Below are positions 1 to 11,596 of a DNA stretch of 64,000 nucleotides, in pieces; positions within the stretch are counted from its first letter, which is position 1, and each line of letters starts with the position of its first letter. The position numbers and the translations under genes were made by a program. This DNA is from Protonemura montana. Taxonomy: Eukaryota > Arthropoda > Insecta > Plecoptera > Nemouridae. The stretch spans positions 22,592,651 through 22,656,650 of the forward strand of contig OX387603.1 in NCBI GenBank assembly GCA_947568835.1, read 5' to 3'. Under the pieces are notes generated by a model that saw nothing but the letters and a program-made list of their open reading frames with translations, searched no databases and was not told the origin of the DNA.

Positions 1-1027
1 TGGCTATTGTTAATGGAATTAGGTGTAGGTCAACAATCCTGAAGGCTTTCTCAATCTTTCAAGTAACATTTCTTATATTTCAATATTTCAATTTATTTAT
101 TAGAATTTTAGATAGACAAGAGGCAACTCTGTGATTACCTTGTAGAAAGTCTCCTGCTTGGGTGGGTTAAAGCGTGTTCCCTCGGAGACGCCCTCGTGGC
201 GTTTGAGGAATGAGCCGGTGGCAAGCCGCCGTGTGACCCACTCGATGGGCACCATCTCGCACTTGCGAGCGATGAAACCCGTCTCACCCGTGCGCTTCAC
301 AAACGCAGTCTTCATGCCAACTGCATTTAGGATCTCAAATACCTGCCACAAGTGTAAAAAGTCACACAACTTGCCTTACAGTCCTAATAACATCTTGAAA
401 AAAAAATATTTTCTATCGATTGCAGACAAAACCATTGGTTTTCTGTACTGATAAATTATGGTATGAATTCTTATTGGATGCAGTTTACCACCAAATATTG
501 GAGACAAAATGTTTAGGAGACTTCAGTCTCTAGCAAACCCACTCAGCCAAATGTTACGCACCTTGGAGGATGATTGTTTTTTTAGACTCATGTTTACTTG
601 ATTTACCTTGGAGGATGTTTCGTTGGAGATGGCAGCCTTTCCCTCAAGCTCGTGTGACTTGACCCCATCGCCAGCAGTAATGCGATCCTTGCTCTGCAGC
701 AATACGTGGCCTGGGAAGTTGGGTAGGTCCCACACCTGCTTGGTCTTGCCCTCAATCACCAGCTCCCCTACCTTGTGACCCTCCACTGAAATAGAACACA
801 CTGCACTTTAGATAACTTCAGTTGCTGAAACAGACTTTACACTCACTTGCCAAAATCCACATAATAAACCTCACAATTGCTTAAAGAATTAAGTAACTCA
901 TTAGCTTAGCCTGGTAAAAAATATTTTTACCATAAATTAAATCATCACTAAATGACCTATCAATTTTGGTGATGCCATTTGTGACCAGTTTCGATGGAGT
1001 TCGCTGAGCATCTTCCGTCGATGTCAT
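1..1027 (-). CDS. PAICS: PAICS: SAICAR synthetase / AIR carboxylase, 5' part only
   Basis: This is the N-terminal part of the bifunctional cytosolic purine enzyme that carboxylates AIR and adds aspartate to make SAICAR. Three coding exons are visible on the minus strand: 931-1027, 607-785 and 139-342. The rest lies beyond the left edge. The start is the ATG at 1025-1027. The first donor (after 931) gives phase 1 and restores the frame into exon 2. Family signatures seen are [37 protein letters not shown] and [12 protein letters not shown] followed by ATGSFLKR, all in the SAICAR synthetase domain. The AIR carboxylase domain is not in the window. The gene points away from PPAT, the first enzyme of the same pathway. 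Recognition is secure; only exon 1, which is poorly conserved, is less certain. Confidence 0.93.
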
Positions 1028-4000
1028 ACTTTCCAGCGCGACTGATTTTTATCCTTATCAACGACCAAATAATACGCTCGGCGAGTAATAAATTATTAAA
1101 GTAAATATTTTGCTATCTTCCCGCTGGCGTTTGAAGTTTGGACGAGCGACAAAAAAACAACCAATCGCCAAGCACATGCTTATTGTTCCCGGAGAGCTGT
1201 AAAAAAGCTGCACGCTTTGGTATGTTGCGCCCACAAGGACAACTTCTATGCTAGAAATTCCTCGACTAGCCGGTACATGCTACAATTATTTCCAAGCAAC
1301 AAAAAAAATAATTACGCTAAAAAAATAGCCTATAAACACTCACCAATACCGGCCATATCCAATTCTTGAATTCTGCTGAGACCAGATTGAGGCATACAAT
1401 GGTTCTAGCACAGTTAGCAGCTCGAGCGATAGTGGAATTTTAGCAGCCGCGGGTCTGGGGTGCACCCTCTAACATCCACCAGTCCAAACGATGCAGTTAC
1501 AATACGAGAACCAGCACTCAAGTCTTCCAACAAGTGGTTGCAAGGCCGCGTGCAAGATTGGGTCCGACCCTGACTCGACACACTGAGAGTAGTCCACGGA
1601 CCAATCTGCAGCCCTTTCCTCAATGAGCGGGGCAGAAAGTAGGCGGGATAGACGCGTAGCTCTCAGTGTACAGCCTAGCCGTGGTCCACAGCAGTGTATC
1701 GAGGGTCACGTGGTCAGATGCAAGTCGGAAGTATTTGCGTGTCGACAGATGAAACTCTTGTAAGACACTGCGTATTCTGTGAGAAGCACGTGGTAACCAG
1801 AAGCCGGCGTCGCATAAAAGCTACCAATTAGGGTGAGTTCATTGCTTGTTGCTTTTGGTAAACTTGCGGAATGTTGGGTGTGGGGGTGCGAGGGTACGGT
1901 GTCGGCATTGGTGATTCCTGGAAATAGCCGGCATGCAGTTTTCAAGCGCGCGGTTTTGTCAAATTTTGATACCTTATCAATTGGCCAGATTGTGAGCGGG
2001 TAAAAAGGTCACACAATCTATGCCATTTGACAATAACCACGCGTGTCTTCTGTGCTTGATATCAGTGCGCATTACAGATAACCGGTGCGTGAGTTCTGAT
2101 TATTAACGCAATTTGTGTTCCCTATTTCCGCGTACCAGTGACAGGGATCGTGGTAATCCGTAGCCAACAGGTAGTTTGTTCACATTTTCCAAAAAACATT
2201 TATCCCTTGCTATTTCAGTGTAAGCCGATCTAGAATTCTTGGACAGTTCCATACCTTACCTTCCATTTCAGTTAAATATTCATAAAAATTATAGCGTATA
2301 CCTAGAAGTGTGTTAATTGCATCGTAAAAGGTAAACTTCTAGTTTAATGCTCACATGGTTTCTGAAATGTCAAACGGTAATTACCAATAATTAATAATAA
2401 AGTGCGTATATTCTCGTCGCAACTAGTAGCAAATTCTTCCCGCAGGCACTGCTTTCGCAATGTAATAAGTAAAAATTCGATTAGCATTTAGCGCTCATGT
2501 CAATCATAATTGATCGCGACTACGTGCCACACAATTTGTATCGGACGAATCAATCGACGGCAACCTATTAATTCGATTTAATTCCACGATCCCGTCTAGC
2601 CAAAGTGAAGAGTTAAAACTTTCCACCGCGATCTCGCATCCGGCACACACATGTACGTTTTTTTTTAACCCGGATTTTTGATTGCCGAAATTGCACACAC
2701 TCGTATCAGAGCTCATACCTTTGCTCAAAGACCACTTTTGCTCATTCTAAATTGCTTAACTAAAAATTACTCGTGCTGGGATTGTTGAAATCGACCCATT
2801 GCCCACCCAACATTTTGGCATTTGTTTGTTTTCTTAACGTTCTATGTTTTCCCATTCGAACCCGCATCCCTACTCTGAGTTGGTCTAAAATCAGGCACGT
2901 GATTTGGCAAGTCAATCACACAGCCAGAAGCGTGCACGGACGTGATGGGCCTAGGTTGTCTATCAAAGAAATTGACAGCGGGACCAGTTCATTGAATCCA
3001 CGAGCAAATCGATTAGAACTGGGTCATTCGAATATAATTTTTTTTTATAATTTCAGTTTACTAATTTCGTATGCTAGCAGTTGCGAATGGAAAGAGAGCA
3101 AATTAAATCATGCATAGTTTGGCCTACCCGAATCTAGCGGTTCATCAGCCTGTGTCATAATTCGGCCACAAACAATGTTGCAAAGATGCGAATGATCAAT
3201 CAAAAATATCTTTCCCAATGAAATATTGTTTTCTTACAATTTAAATATGTGTGACAAACATTGTTGATGGCTTTCTAAAAGATGAAAACAATTTCGAAAT
3301 TACTGCGCTTTCTGCCTACTCCACGATCTTGGAAGACATCGGATCGTAATTTCATGTCATCACAATATATCAATGACAACAATCACTGACGTAAATCAAT
3401 CAGATTATAGGCTGCCCCTTTACCCCCAAAGATGAACCTTTGGGTTTCAATTGTAATTGGTAATCGCTCGTGAGCAAATGATGTCAGTCTGATTTCCCTT
3501 TATAAGACCCGGAAATAATCAAGAGCGCGATTAGGATATTAAAATTATGTCCAACATAGAAATGTCTAAATAATAAAAACTATTATGTTGCCCAAAATAT
3601 TAAAGATTAATTAATTTTTGCAATGTAACACATAGCCGACACAAAATTACCATAGAGTGTGGCACTAAGAAAATGGCACTAAGGGATGATTACGATACAA
3701 TTCTTATGGCAAAGATACTTTTTGCCAAAAAAAAATACGTCCCTTGTGAAGCTCAATTTGAGAAACTTTGTTTGTTCTTGACCAATCAGTTCTAATCAGT
3801 GTATTGCCTCATAAAGTAGGGTCATTGTGTTAAAAAGTTGCTTACTTTTATTTACCATTTGTGGCTTACGCAATCAGGAAGATTTAATAATCACAACATG
3901 TTGATGTCTTTAGTCTGTCATTTTTCATTTGTTTAGCAGCTAATAAACATTTTCTTAATCGTAAATGAGTATGCGTTGACTGTGTTTAATCCCAAACACA

Positions 4001-4312
4001 TAAAAACACGCTTTGTTTATTTATGGCTGCAATATTCGTCGATTCAATATTTCATCGATTCCATACAAATGCCTTATTGCTAGATCAATTGTGCAAGTTA
4101 GAGACTGCGCATTTTCTTGTTCTAGATTACATCATCATCATCAGCTAAAAAGATTTTCGAAATGTAAACTAAATCTCGCTATATGACTCTTGCTTGCTTG
4201 CAATTTGCTAGAAGTAATCGATGCAAATGATTGGGGATTTAAGTCAAGCTTTGTTTAATGCCAGAAGTAGAGGGGCGTGTTAGTTATAAGGACTTCAAGA
4301 GAGGCTCCCTTA
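1028..4312. other. Intergenic region between divergent PAICS and PPAT
   Basis: About 3.3 kb separates the two start codons. No coding exon is recognisable. The stretch must hold both promoters and any 5' untranslated exons. The part nearest PAICS (about 1030-1900) is richer in CpG than the AT-rich remainder. The short open frames here (for example 1414-1623, 1706-1945 and 2773-3117) resemble nothing known and are probably noise. Confidence 0.6.
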
Positions 4313-7300
4313 ATGTTGCAAAAATGGAAAATTCTACATTTTCCACGCCGCGTTCTTTGCAGAACCCTCCGTCCAATGTCCGAGTCCGATTCGAGCACGG
4401 CGTCGGCGAGCGCCGCGGCGCTAAGCAGGGAGTCCTACATCACGAAGGAGCACGCTAAGCAGGAATACCTGGCAAAACAGGAGTCTGGACTCACCCACGA
4501 GTGTGGTGTATTTGGATGTATAGCCGCGGGAGACTGGCCGACGCAAATCGACGTACCCCAGGTCATCTGTCTGGGGCTGGTGGCATTACAGCATCGGTGA
4601 GTCTGCTGACAGGCAGGGTTCGCCGTTTTGACACTTAAGGGTTCAAGGTTGGTAGGTAGGTCTTTTCAGTTAAAGAGTGAAAACTGACTTTGGATTGCTT
4701 CTCAAGACTCCAGTCTGAGAAGCTGCGACTCAGCTAGTAAAGAACACAGATGCTTTTTCAGAGCATAGCATGGTCAAAGTTTGGTCAAGTAGGATTGTCT
4801 CAGAAACATAGTGTTATCAGAGATATGTCATTTAAAATTATATTCTACTTATCATGATTCTTGGTAGGAGTCAGAAGAGCTCAATGCCTTAGACAGATAG
4901 CAAGATTGCAATGTGAAATGTTTATGTAACTGCTTCATGGAATTGTTCATCAGCTCTTGTCTAATCTGTTAAGAAATAAATGGCTAACATATTAACAAGC
5001 TTTCTGCTTTACTCTCCCATGACACTGTAAAAAAGTTACTACCCTTTCAAGCACAGAGTAGAGGCTCCATGAGACTTTGATCCCAGATATTTTTTATGTT
5101 TAGTTTTTTCAAAGAATAACTTCCCAAAGTACCAATTCTGCAACATTATCCATGGACTCCTGATTTTTGTGGAAAGGATTGCAGTAAGGGTCTAAACAAT
5201 CCATTCAGGCTCTGTAAACCTAAAAAATGTTTTCATATGAATCAAATGAATAACTGCATTACTTCGCAATTAGAGCCCCCACTAATTTCCGCCTTGTGCT
5301 TTACAGCGGCCAAGAAAGTGCAGGTATCGTCACCAGTGTTGGCAACCAATCCAAGTCATTCCACACTCACAAGGGCATGGGTATGATCAGCAATGTTTTC
5401 ACGGACGAGACCATAAAGAAGCTCAAGGGCAACCTGGGTATCGGTCACACCCGTTACTCCACCAGCGCCGCTTCCGAGGAAGTCAACTGCCAGCCATTCG
5501 TCGTTCACTCTGCGCATGGTGCACTGGCTGTGGCACACAATGGAGAGCTCGTAAACTGCGGCTCACTGCGCAAGATGGTATGCTTCTGCAGATCTGTCTA
5601 GATCTGTCTCTTCGTTTCAGTAGCTATGACGAATTTTTGAGATTGATGTTATAATTTGTTTTTAGATTGTAAAGGGTCCTAAACTTAAGCAACTGATACC
5701 ATTGCCTTCATTCATGGATCACGTTTTGACTTTGAATGCTAAGTGTTTGGTCCTGATTCGTTTGGACTACATCTTGAGTCTCACTTATGTCACAGGTGCT
5801 CGGTCGTGGAGTGGGTCTCTCAACGCACTCTGACAGTGAGCTAATAACGCAGGCACTGTGCCTGAACCCCCCTGAAGGCGAGGTGGATGGGCCTGATTGG
5901 CCGGCACGAATTCGTCACCTTATGCAGCTAGCTCCGCTCTCTTATTCGCTGGTCATCATGCAGAAGGATCGCATTTATGGCGTGCGTGACCCTTATGGAA
6001 ACCGCCCTCTCTGCCTTGGCAAGATGATGCCCATCAAGACCAAAGGCGGTCAGTACCCACTTCCCAACGTCTTTCATCGTGGTAGGTTACAATCTTTGTT
6101 TTTTTTATTAGGATCTAATTTGACATTGAAGTGTAGGTACGTACCGTCTTTGTTGTTTTTGTTTTATTTATCATTCTGTGAATTTGCTATGAATATTTAT
6201 ACAGAAAAATGATTCCAGATTTTACCTCTGAAAGGTTTTGAATATTCTTTCAACTAAATATTGGATTTTTATTGCTATTTAAGATTGAATGGCTTGCATG
6301 TGATTTTTAAAGATCATACTTCCTTTCATCTAACGCTTAATCTTTTAAAAATTTCTTATTGCAGGAGAGTATTGCATTAAAATAGATAATGTGGATATGA
6401 GTAAAGGAAGCAAGAAAGTAGAATGGGACCTGCCAAGAGAAGCGACAAAAGGCCACGAGGGTTAAATTATTGTCGACATTTTGGCTGTAGCTGGATCACT
6501 TGCTAGAGAGAGACTCTACAGAGAACACCGAAACACAGACACAACTCTTAAATTCTTGCGGCCTAATGTTGCTTCTCTACTTTTCTCTACCTCTTACACG
6601 TATCCAGCCTTTTGGAACACCAAATGGTGGAGTCCTGGGTGTAGTGTAGTCCTACCTTTTTTTTAATTAACTATCCATAATTTTATTTCAAAGAAATTTT
6701 CTGAGGTATGCAAACTAATCCCTTTTTGCCCTATCCACCAAAATCGTCCTATTTTGCAACTTTGATGAAGGTTAATAACAATCGAATTTAATGCCAAAAA
6801 TTCACGAGAAAGATGTATGAGCCTTAAAAGCTTCGAAAAGTTTCAAATGTTTGGTTGAAGTGCAAAGATATTCTTCAAAAAATGTCCTTAGTTCAAATTT
6901 TTCTTGGGGTTCTTCTCTTCCCCCCCCCCCCCCACCCCCCACTCCATCAAGGTGAAAAATGATCCTATATATACCTTCTTATTTCAGCACTATACCGCTG
7001 GGTCACTATATTATACCACTACCACTTAACAACGAAGCCACTACGTACCAAACACATTCAACTTTGCTTATATTATAGTTATAGAAATTTAGCTAACCAC
7101 CAATGTTTTACGCAGGTGGGGACAACAGTGACACGGAAAATGAGCCTGAGGGCTGGGTAATCTCGTCAGAGTCGTGCGGCTTCCTGTCGATTGGAGCGCG
7201 GTACATGCGCGAAGTCAAACCGGGGGAGATCGTAGAGATGACCAGTCGTGGGGTACGGACTATCGACATAGTCGAGCGACCGGACTCAAAGCCTCAGGCA

Positions 7301-9042
7301 AGTTAGCTCATCATTTACGAGTTTACGAACATATTAAACTGGTGCAAATCAGCTGTGGATAAAGCTGATGTGAAAATCAGGAGTGGGTTTACTTATTTCT
7401 TTTTTGTGGAAATTTATTGCAGTAACTATGTTATGATAAAACTTCTTGATGGATTATTATTTTCTTCTCATATCTGATGAGGCATTTGTAAAGAAAACAA
7501 AAATAAGAAACCAGGTAGTGAAAAAAAAATACATGTAGGGATAATATAAATACCAAAAAATGTAAATACACTCTTAGACATTGTGCAGACTAGAGGCTAA
7601 TTAAAATTTGTACGCAGGCATTCTGCATCTTCGAGTACGTGTACTTTGCGCGTTCCGACAGCATCTTCGAGGGCCAGATGGTGTACTCGGTGCGCATGGA
7701 GTGCGGCCGCGTGCTGGCGCGCGAGTCTGGCGTCATCGCCGATATCGTCAGCTCGGTGCCTGAGTCGGGGACTGCCGCTGCACACGGGTACGCCCGTGAG
7801 GTGAGCTACAAAGCACTGCCTCGTGCAGCATTTCCCTGCTAGTAATGGGTCTTCTTCTCAAAGGTCCATTGCTCAAAACTTTGAAAAATGCAAGCTTCTC
7901 CCTTTTCCTTCACCAGGTTTTTGCTCAAGATATTAAGACTTAGAGGTGCTTCGATTCATCTTAAGATTTCGATTTCATGCACCCATTGAGCTCTTGAAGG
8001 AAGTGTATTTTTATGTCTTGAAATTTGGTTCGTCTGACAACTTACCTTTTCCAGCAAACTAGTAATGATGGCCTTTGAGATCTTAGTGAGCCGGTAATAC
8101 ATTCAAATTGCACAGATCCTCTAGGGCCTTTATCTAAGTAGCATGTAGGAAATCTCATGTCTGCATTAAGATTTCGGCTCTCTCGGTCGTTGCTTCTCCT
8201 ATTTTAGTGATTTCTTTTTTTCTGACTCTTAAAGCATTAATACTGTAACCTCGTATTTGTTTCTCACCGCTCGTCACATCTCTTTCCAGTCAAAGATTCA
8301 CTTTGCCGAAGTACTATGCAAGAACCGGTACGTGGGACGCACATTCATCCAGCCGAGCACCCGCCTTCGCCAGCTGGGTGTGGCCAAGAAGTTTGGCGCC
8401 CTCAGTGAGAACGTCAAAGGCAAGAGGCTGATCCTGATCGATGACTCCATCGTCCGTGGCAACACGATCGGACCGATCATCAAGCTTCTACGCGACGCAG
8501 GCGCCAAGGAGGTGCACGTTAGGATTGCATCTCCTCCGTTGCAGTATCCTTGCTACATGGGCATCAACATCCCGACTAGGGAAGAGCTCATTGCCAATAA
8601 GCTCAACGCTGCTGACCTTGCAAAGGTCGTTGGTAAGACAGATTTTCTATTTATCCTAGAAACAACGCCAAGAAGCCTTTTGATCTGTCATGTTTTTGTT
8701 TTTACATTTATTACACATTTCGAAATATTTCGAATTCGTTGGAACATTTTGAGATAAGATGTAGTCCATACCTTTATATGGCCTGGAGAAATTCTGAGAT
8801 TTTACTCTGAACATTACTGTAGCCGTAGTTTTCTGATCTTTTCTCTTGACTTACGATAAATGTGAAGACAATAAGTGTCTGATCCCAGTGTGTTTGCTGC
8901 AGGTGCTGACAGCCTGGAGTACCTGTCTGTGGAAGGGCTCGTTCAAGCCGTGCGACACCGCATGGTCGATCGCGACAAGAGCCACATTGGCCACTGCACC
9001 GCGTGCCTCACTGGAATCTACCCCGAAAACCTCGAGTGGTAG
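4313..9042 (+). CDS. PPAT: PPAT: amidophosphoribosyltransferase (glutamine PRPP amidotransferase)
   Basis: This enzyme catalyses the first committed step of purine synthesis, PRPP plus glutamine to phosphoribosylamine, in the cytosol. Exons are 4313-4596, 5307-5577, 5796-6081, an optional 6365-6460, 7116-7297, 7618-7800, 8290-8632 and 8903-9042, all in phase. The product is about 562 residues without the optional exon and 594 with it. The Ntn-hydrolase nucleophile is the Cys of HECGVFGC (about residue 64 from this start). Then come [15 protein letters not shown] and [10 protein letters not shown] of the glutaminase domain. The PRPP loop [13 protein letters not shown] and the C-terminal [16 protein letters not shown] lie in the transferase domain. 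A second in-frame ATG at 4376 is an equally good start. The intron after 7297 begins with GC (GCAAGT). The gene is divergent from PAICS. Confidence 0.95.
6921..6941. repeat. Poly-C tract in a PPAT intron
   Basis: A run of about 15 C followed by an A-interrupted C run sits in the PPAT intron before the exon at 7116. It is a simple low-complexity tract whose length is likely to vary. Confidence 0.8.
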
Positions 9043-10389
9043 CCACATACACGTCACACACTCTTCGAGTAGCCTATTATATTGTTAGACATATTATTTT
9101 GTTGTTACTTGTGATTCATTTGTGTTGTGGCAGCTCATTTTATGCCTATGCAGCCTTTTTTTATGTTAAATATAAAATTTACTTTTCTTGTTTTGGAAAG
9201 TGACAGCGAATATATTTTGATGAAAAAAACTAAACTCAAAAAAGTAGGCAAATACGTAATTTCATCGGATCTTCCTACATTAAGATGAAACTAAAATAGT
9301 GCCTATGCAAAATTTCATGAATAATTTATTCATGAATGAACTGACATTGAAAATTTATGATATTAACAAATTTATTATTAGATCCATTACATTCAATAAA
9401 TTATATTTACAATAGTATACTGTCTGTTGCAATTGTTTGTTCCTGTGCAGTATAGCCTTCTGTTTGATATGAAACGACACTATGCACTTATGTTTAAAGC
9501 TGTCATTGCAAAATTAGCCACCAAATGACTTCTTCACCTACAAAAATGGATAATGCTTCTAGGTGGAGCGACTGTCGTTGCGAGTATTAAGAAATTTCCA
9601 TTATTTTTTCCCCATTTGATACTGGTTTGTGCTCAATTAATCTTAATTTGTGCTAACCTTAACAGTTGATAAACAATTATCGATTTTGAGGTGTAAATAT
9701 TTATTTGTGGACGGATGTGAAATGTTAAAGCGGCAGGGCAGAAACCACCATTGGGTGGCACCTTCCGTTACCATGTGTTGTTGGCTAGTTTGCTTACCAG
9801 AAAGTTTAACATAAATGCTTGCCCTCTGACGGTCTTTGCCTCTGACTATGTCTATAAACTCAATGATAGCACTGAATGTGTACAGTGTGTCCAGGGAGGC
9901 TGGAAGTGGATGGAACCTTCTAAGAGTTCAAGAATTGTGCCAAAAGAAATCATTTTTCTATGCAATTTGGGTAAAGTGGGTGATAAGGAAGAACACAAAC
10001 AGATATGAAATTAGATAACTTGCAACGTGGTCCTGGCTGTACTTCCTCCCAAATTCGTGAATTAAGCGTATCGACAACTGTGTTCTTATTTACTTGATAC
10101 ATTAAATTAATGAATTACACATTTTAAGTGTTCATTTTAAGTTTCTACAGAGTGTGATCGTCTGACTCGAGCAATTCTTTGATTTTATAATTTTCTTAAG
10201 AATAAAAAGTTAAGTTGGTCTTAACCAAGTAGGTGGTAATCAGGCGACCCAAAAACTCAAGTAATAATATTGGCGCCGGGAATTTGAAGCGCGAGCTGTC
10301 GGGCAGACAGTGGTCGCTGGTTGTGCAGGATTTACATGCATGTGTAAAAGGGCTCTAACATAATTTTATTGCAAAAGTATTGGTGGACC
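9043..10389. other. PPAT 3' region and TADA1 upstream region
   Basis: This AT-rich stretch holds the PPAT 3' untranslated region and the TADA1 promoter. No exon is recognisable. The only notable content is a short diverged repeat near 9516-9580, described separately. A short frame at 9751-10008 has no recognisable similarity. Confidence 0.6.
9516..9580. repeat. Diverged fragment of the inverted-repeat element found at 33319-33773
   Basis: The order of words here (CCACCAAATGACT, then CTACAAAAATG, then GGTGGAGCGACTGTCGT) matches, with substitutions, the left arm of the 455-bp element at 33319-33773. That arm reads CCGCCAAATGACT, CGACAAAAATG and AGTGGAGCCACTATCGT in the same order. Only about 65 bp is alignable by eye, so this looks like an old remnant. 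Confidence 0.55.
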
Positions 10390-11473
10390 ATGGCAGCCTC
10401 GAGCGAGCTAAACAATGCTCGATTGAAGTTAGAGGATTCTTTGGGTGAAGAAACCAAATCCAAGTGAGTTATCTCGCAGATGTTTGTTAAAATTGTGGTT
10501 GTGTTTGACATAACTGACATAACCCTCAAACCTTGTTTATATTCACAGATATTTTCATCTACTCAAACAATGGTTCAAAATGAAGTCTTCCAGAGAAGAG
10601 TTTTATAGCGAATCAAGAAAACTCCTTACCCAAGATCAAATGATTCTCCACAACAGCTTTTTACTCAATCTATTTAACATCTGTCAGTTCCCTGTAACGA
10701 CGTCTAGCTTGCCACAAGTTGTTACCAAGCAAGTGCTAATTCCCGTGCCTCATAAAGCAAGCCCATCAAGAGAGAAAGATAGAGAGAAGGAAAAGATGAA
10801 AAAAGATAAAGTACGACCACGCAAGAGAACCCGCTCGGATCGTGGTTTTGAGCCTACCGACTTGGCTGAGTTAGCCCGTCCGTATGTCTTTCCACCTAAA
10901 GAATTGAGAGAACCGCTGCGATTTGTACACGAAGAATTCTTTCTGCCTGATGCTTCATTTATTCTGGGCCGCATTCTTCTATGTGCGTGGGACCATGGGC
11001 TAGACGGGGGAAATGAAATGGCTGCAGAATATTTAGTTGCTGCTGTCCAACAATTCTTAAAAAATGTTCTCACTGCAATTTTTGGCCAGAGAAGTGGGTA
11101 CAATGTTCAAGAAGGTCGATTTCAACATGGTATGGGATCATTGATTCCAAATCCATGGCTTAAAAACACAGCTAGAATAAAGAACTACACAAATGAATTC
11201 ACCCCTACTGAGCTAGACGAAGAGACAGATGAGTGTCAAGTGCCTGGGTCAAGACCAAATTATGAAGACATAGAGCAACGAGCTGCGTTTGAGATGTCGT
11301 GCTCGACCAAACCTACTGTAGTGAAACCTCCAGTGTCAGTCTTTCATCTTCTGGAAACATTGGCTACAGAACCAAATATCATTCCCTCACACCAAGTATA
11401 TGCAATAAATGTTGAGCGGATCTTTGCCCATCTCAATCACCCGTCACACGAAGAACTCTCGAAAGAAAAATAA
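10390..11473 (+). CDS. TADA1: TADA1: SAGA complex adaptor subunit (Ada1/STAF42)
   Basis: This is a nuclear subunit of the SAGA histone acetyltransferase coactivator, where it forms a histone-fold pair. Two exons, 10390-10463 and 10549-11473, are joined in phase 2 across an 85-bp intron and give 332 residues, close to the family length. The start ATG at 10390 has a good context. Recognisable family blocks are the N-terminal YFHLLKQWFKMKSSREEF and RLLTQDQ-like SRKLLTQDQMILHN. In the histone-fold part are GRILLCAWDHGLD, then VAAVQQFLKNVLTAIF. Later come the GRFQHGMGSLIPNPWLKN block and the C-terminal IIPSHQVYAINVERI, HLNHPSHEEL. A lysine/arginine-rich linker at about residues 90-120 is a likely nuclear-localisation segment. 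A polyadenylation signal, AATAAA, lies at 11591-11596. Confidence 0.93.
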
Positions 11474-11590
11474 TTAAATTAACTTGTCTTACCGTAAAAA
11501 ACAGCACCGAGATAGTATTTGTATTAAATATCAAATAATTTTATAAACTCTGCAATCGAGTCCATGTCACTCGTACAACTGCCAACTGCA

Positions 11591-11596
11591 AATAAA
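11591..11596 (+). terminator. Polyadenylation signal of TADA1
   Basis: Canonical AATAAA lies about 118 bases after the TADA1 stop codon on the same strand. Confidence 0.6.
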
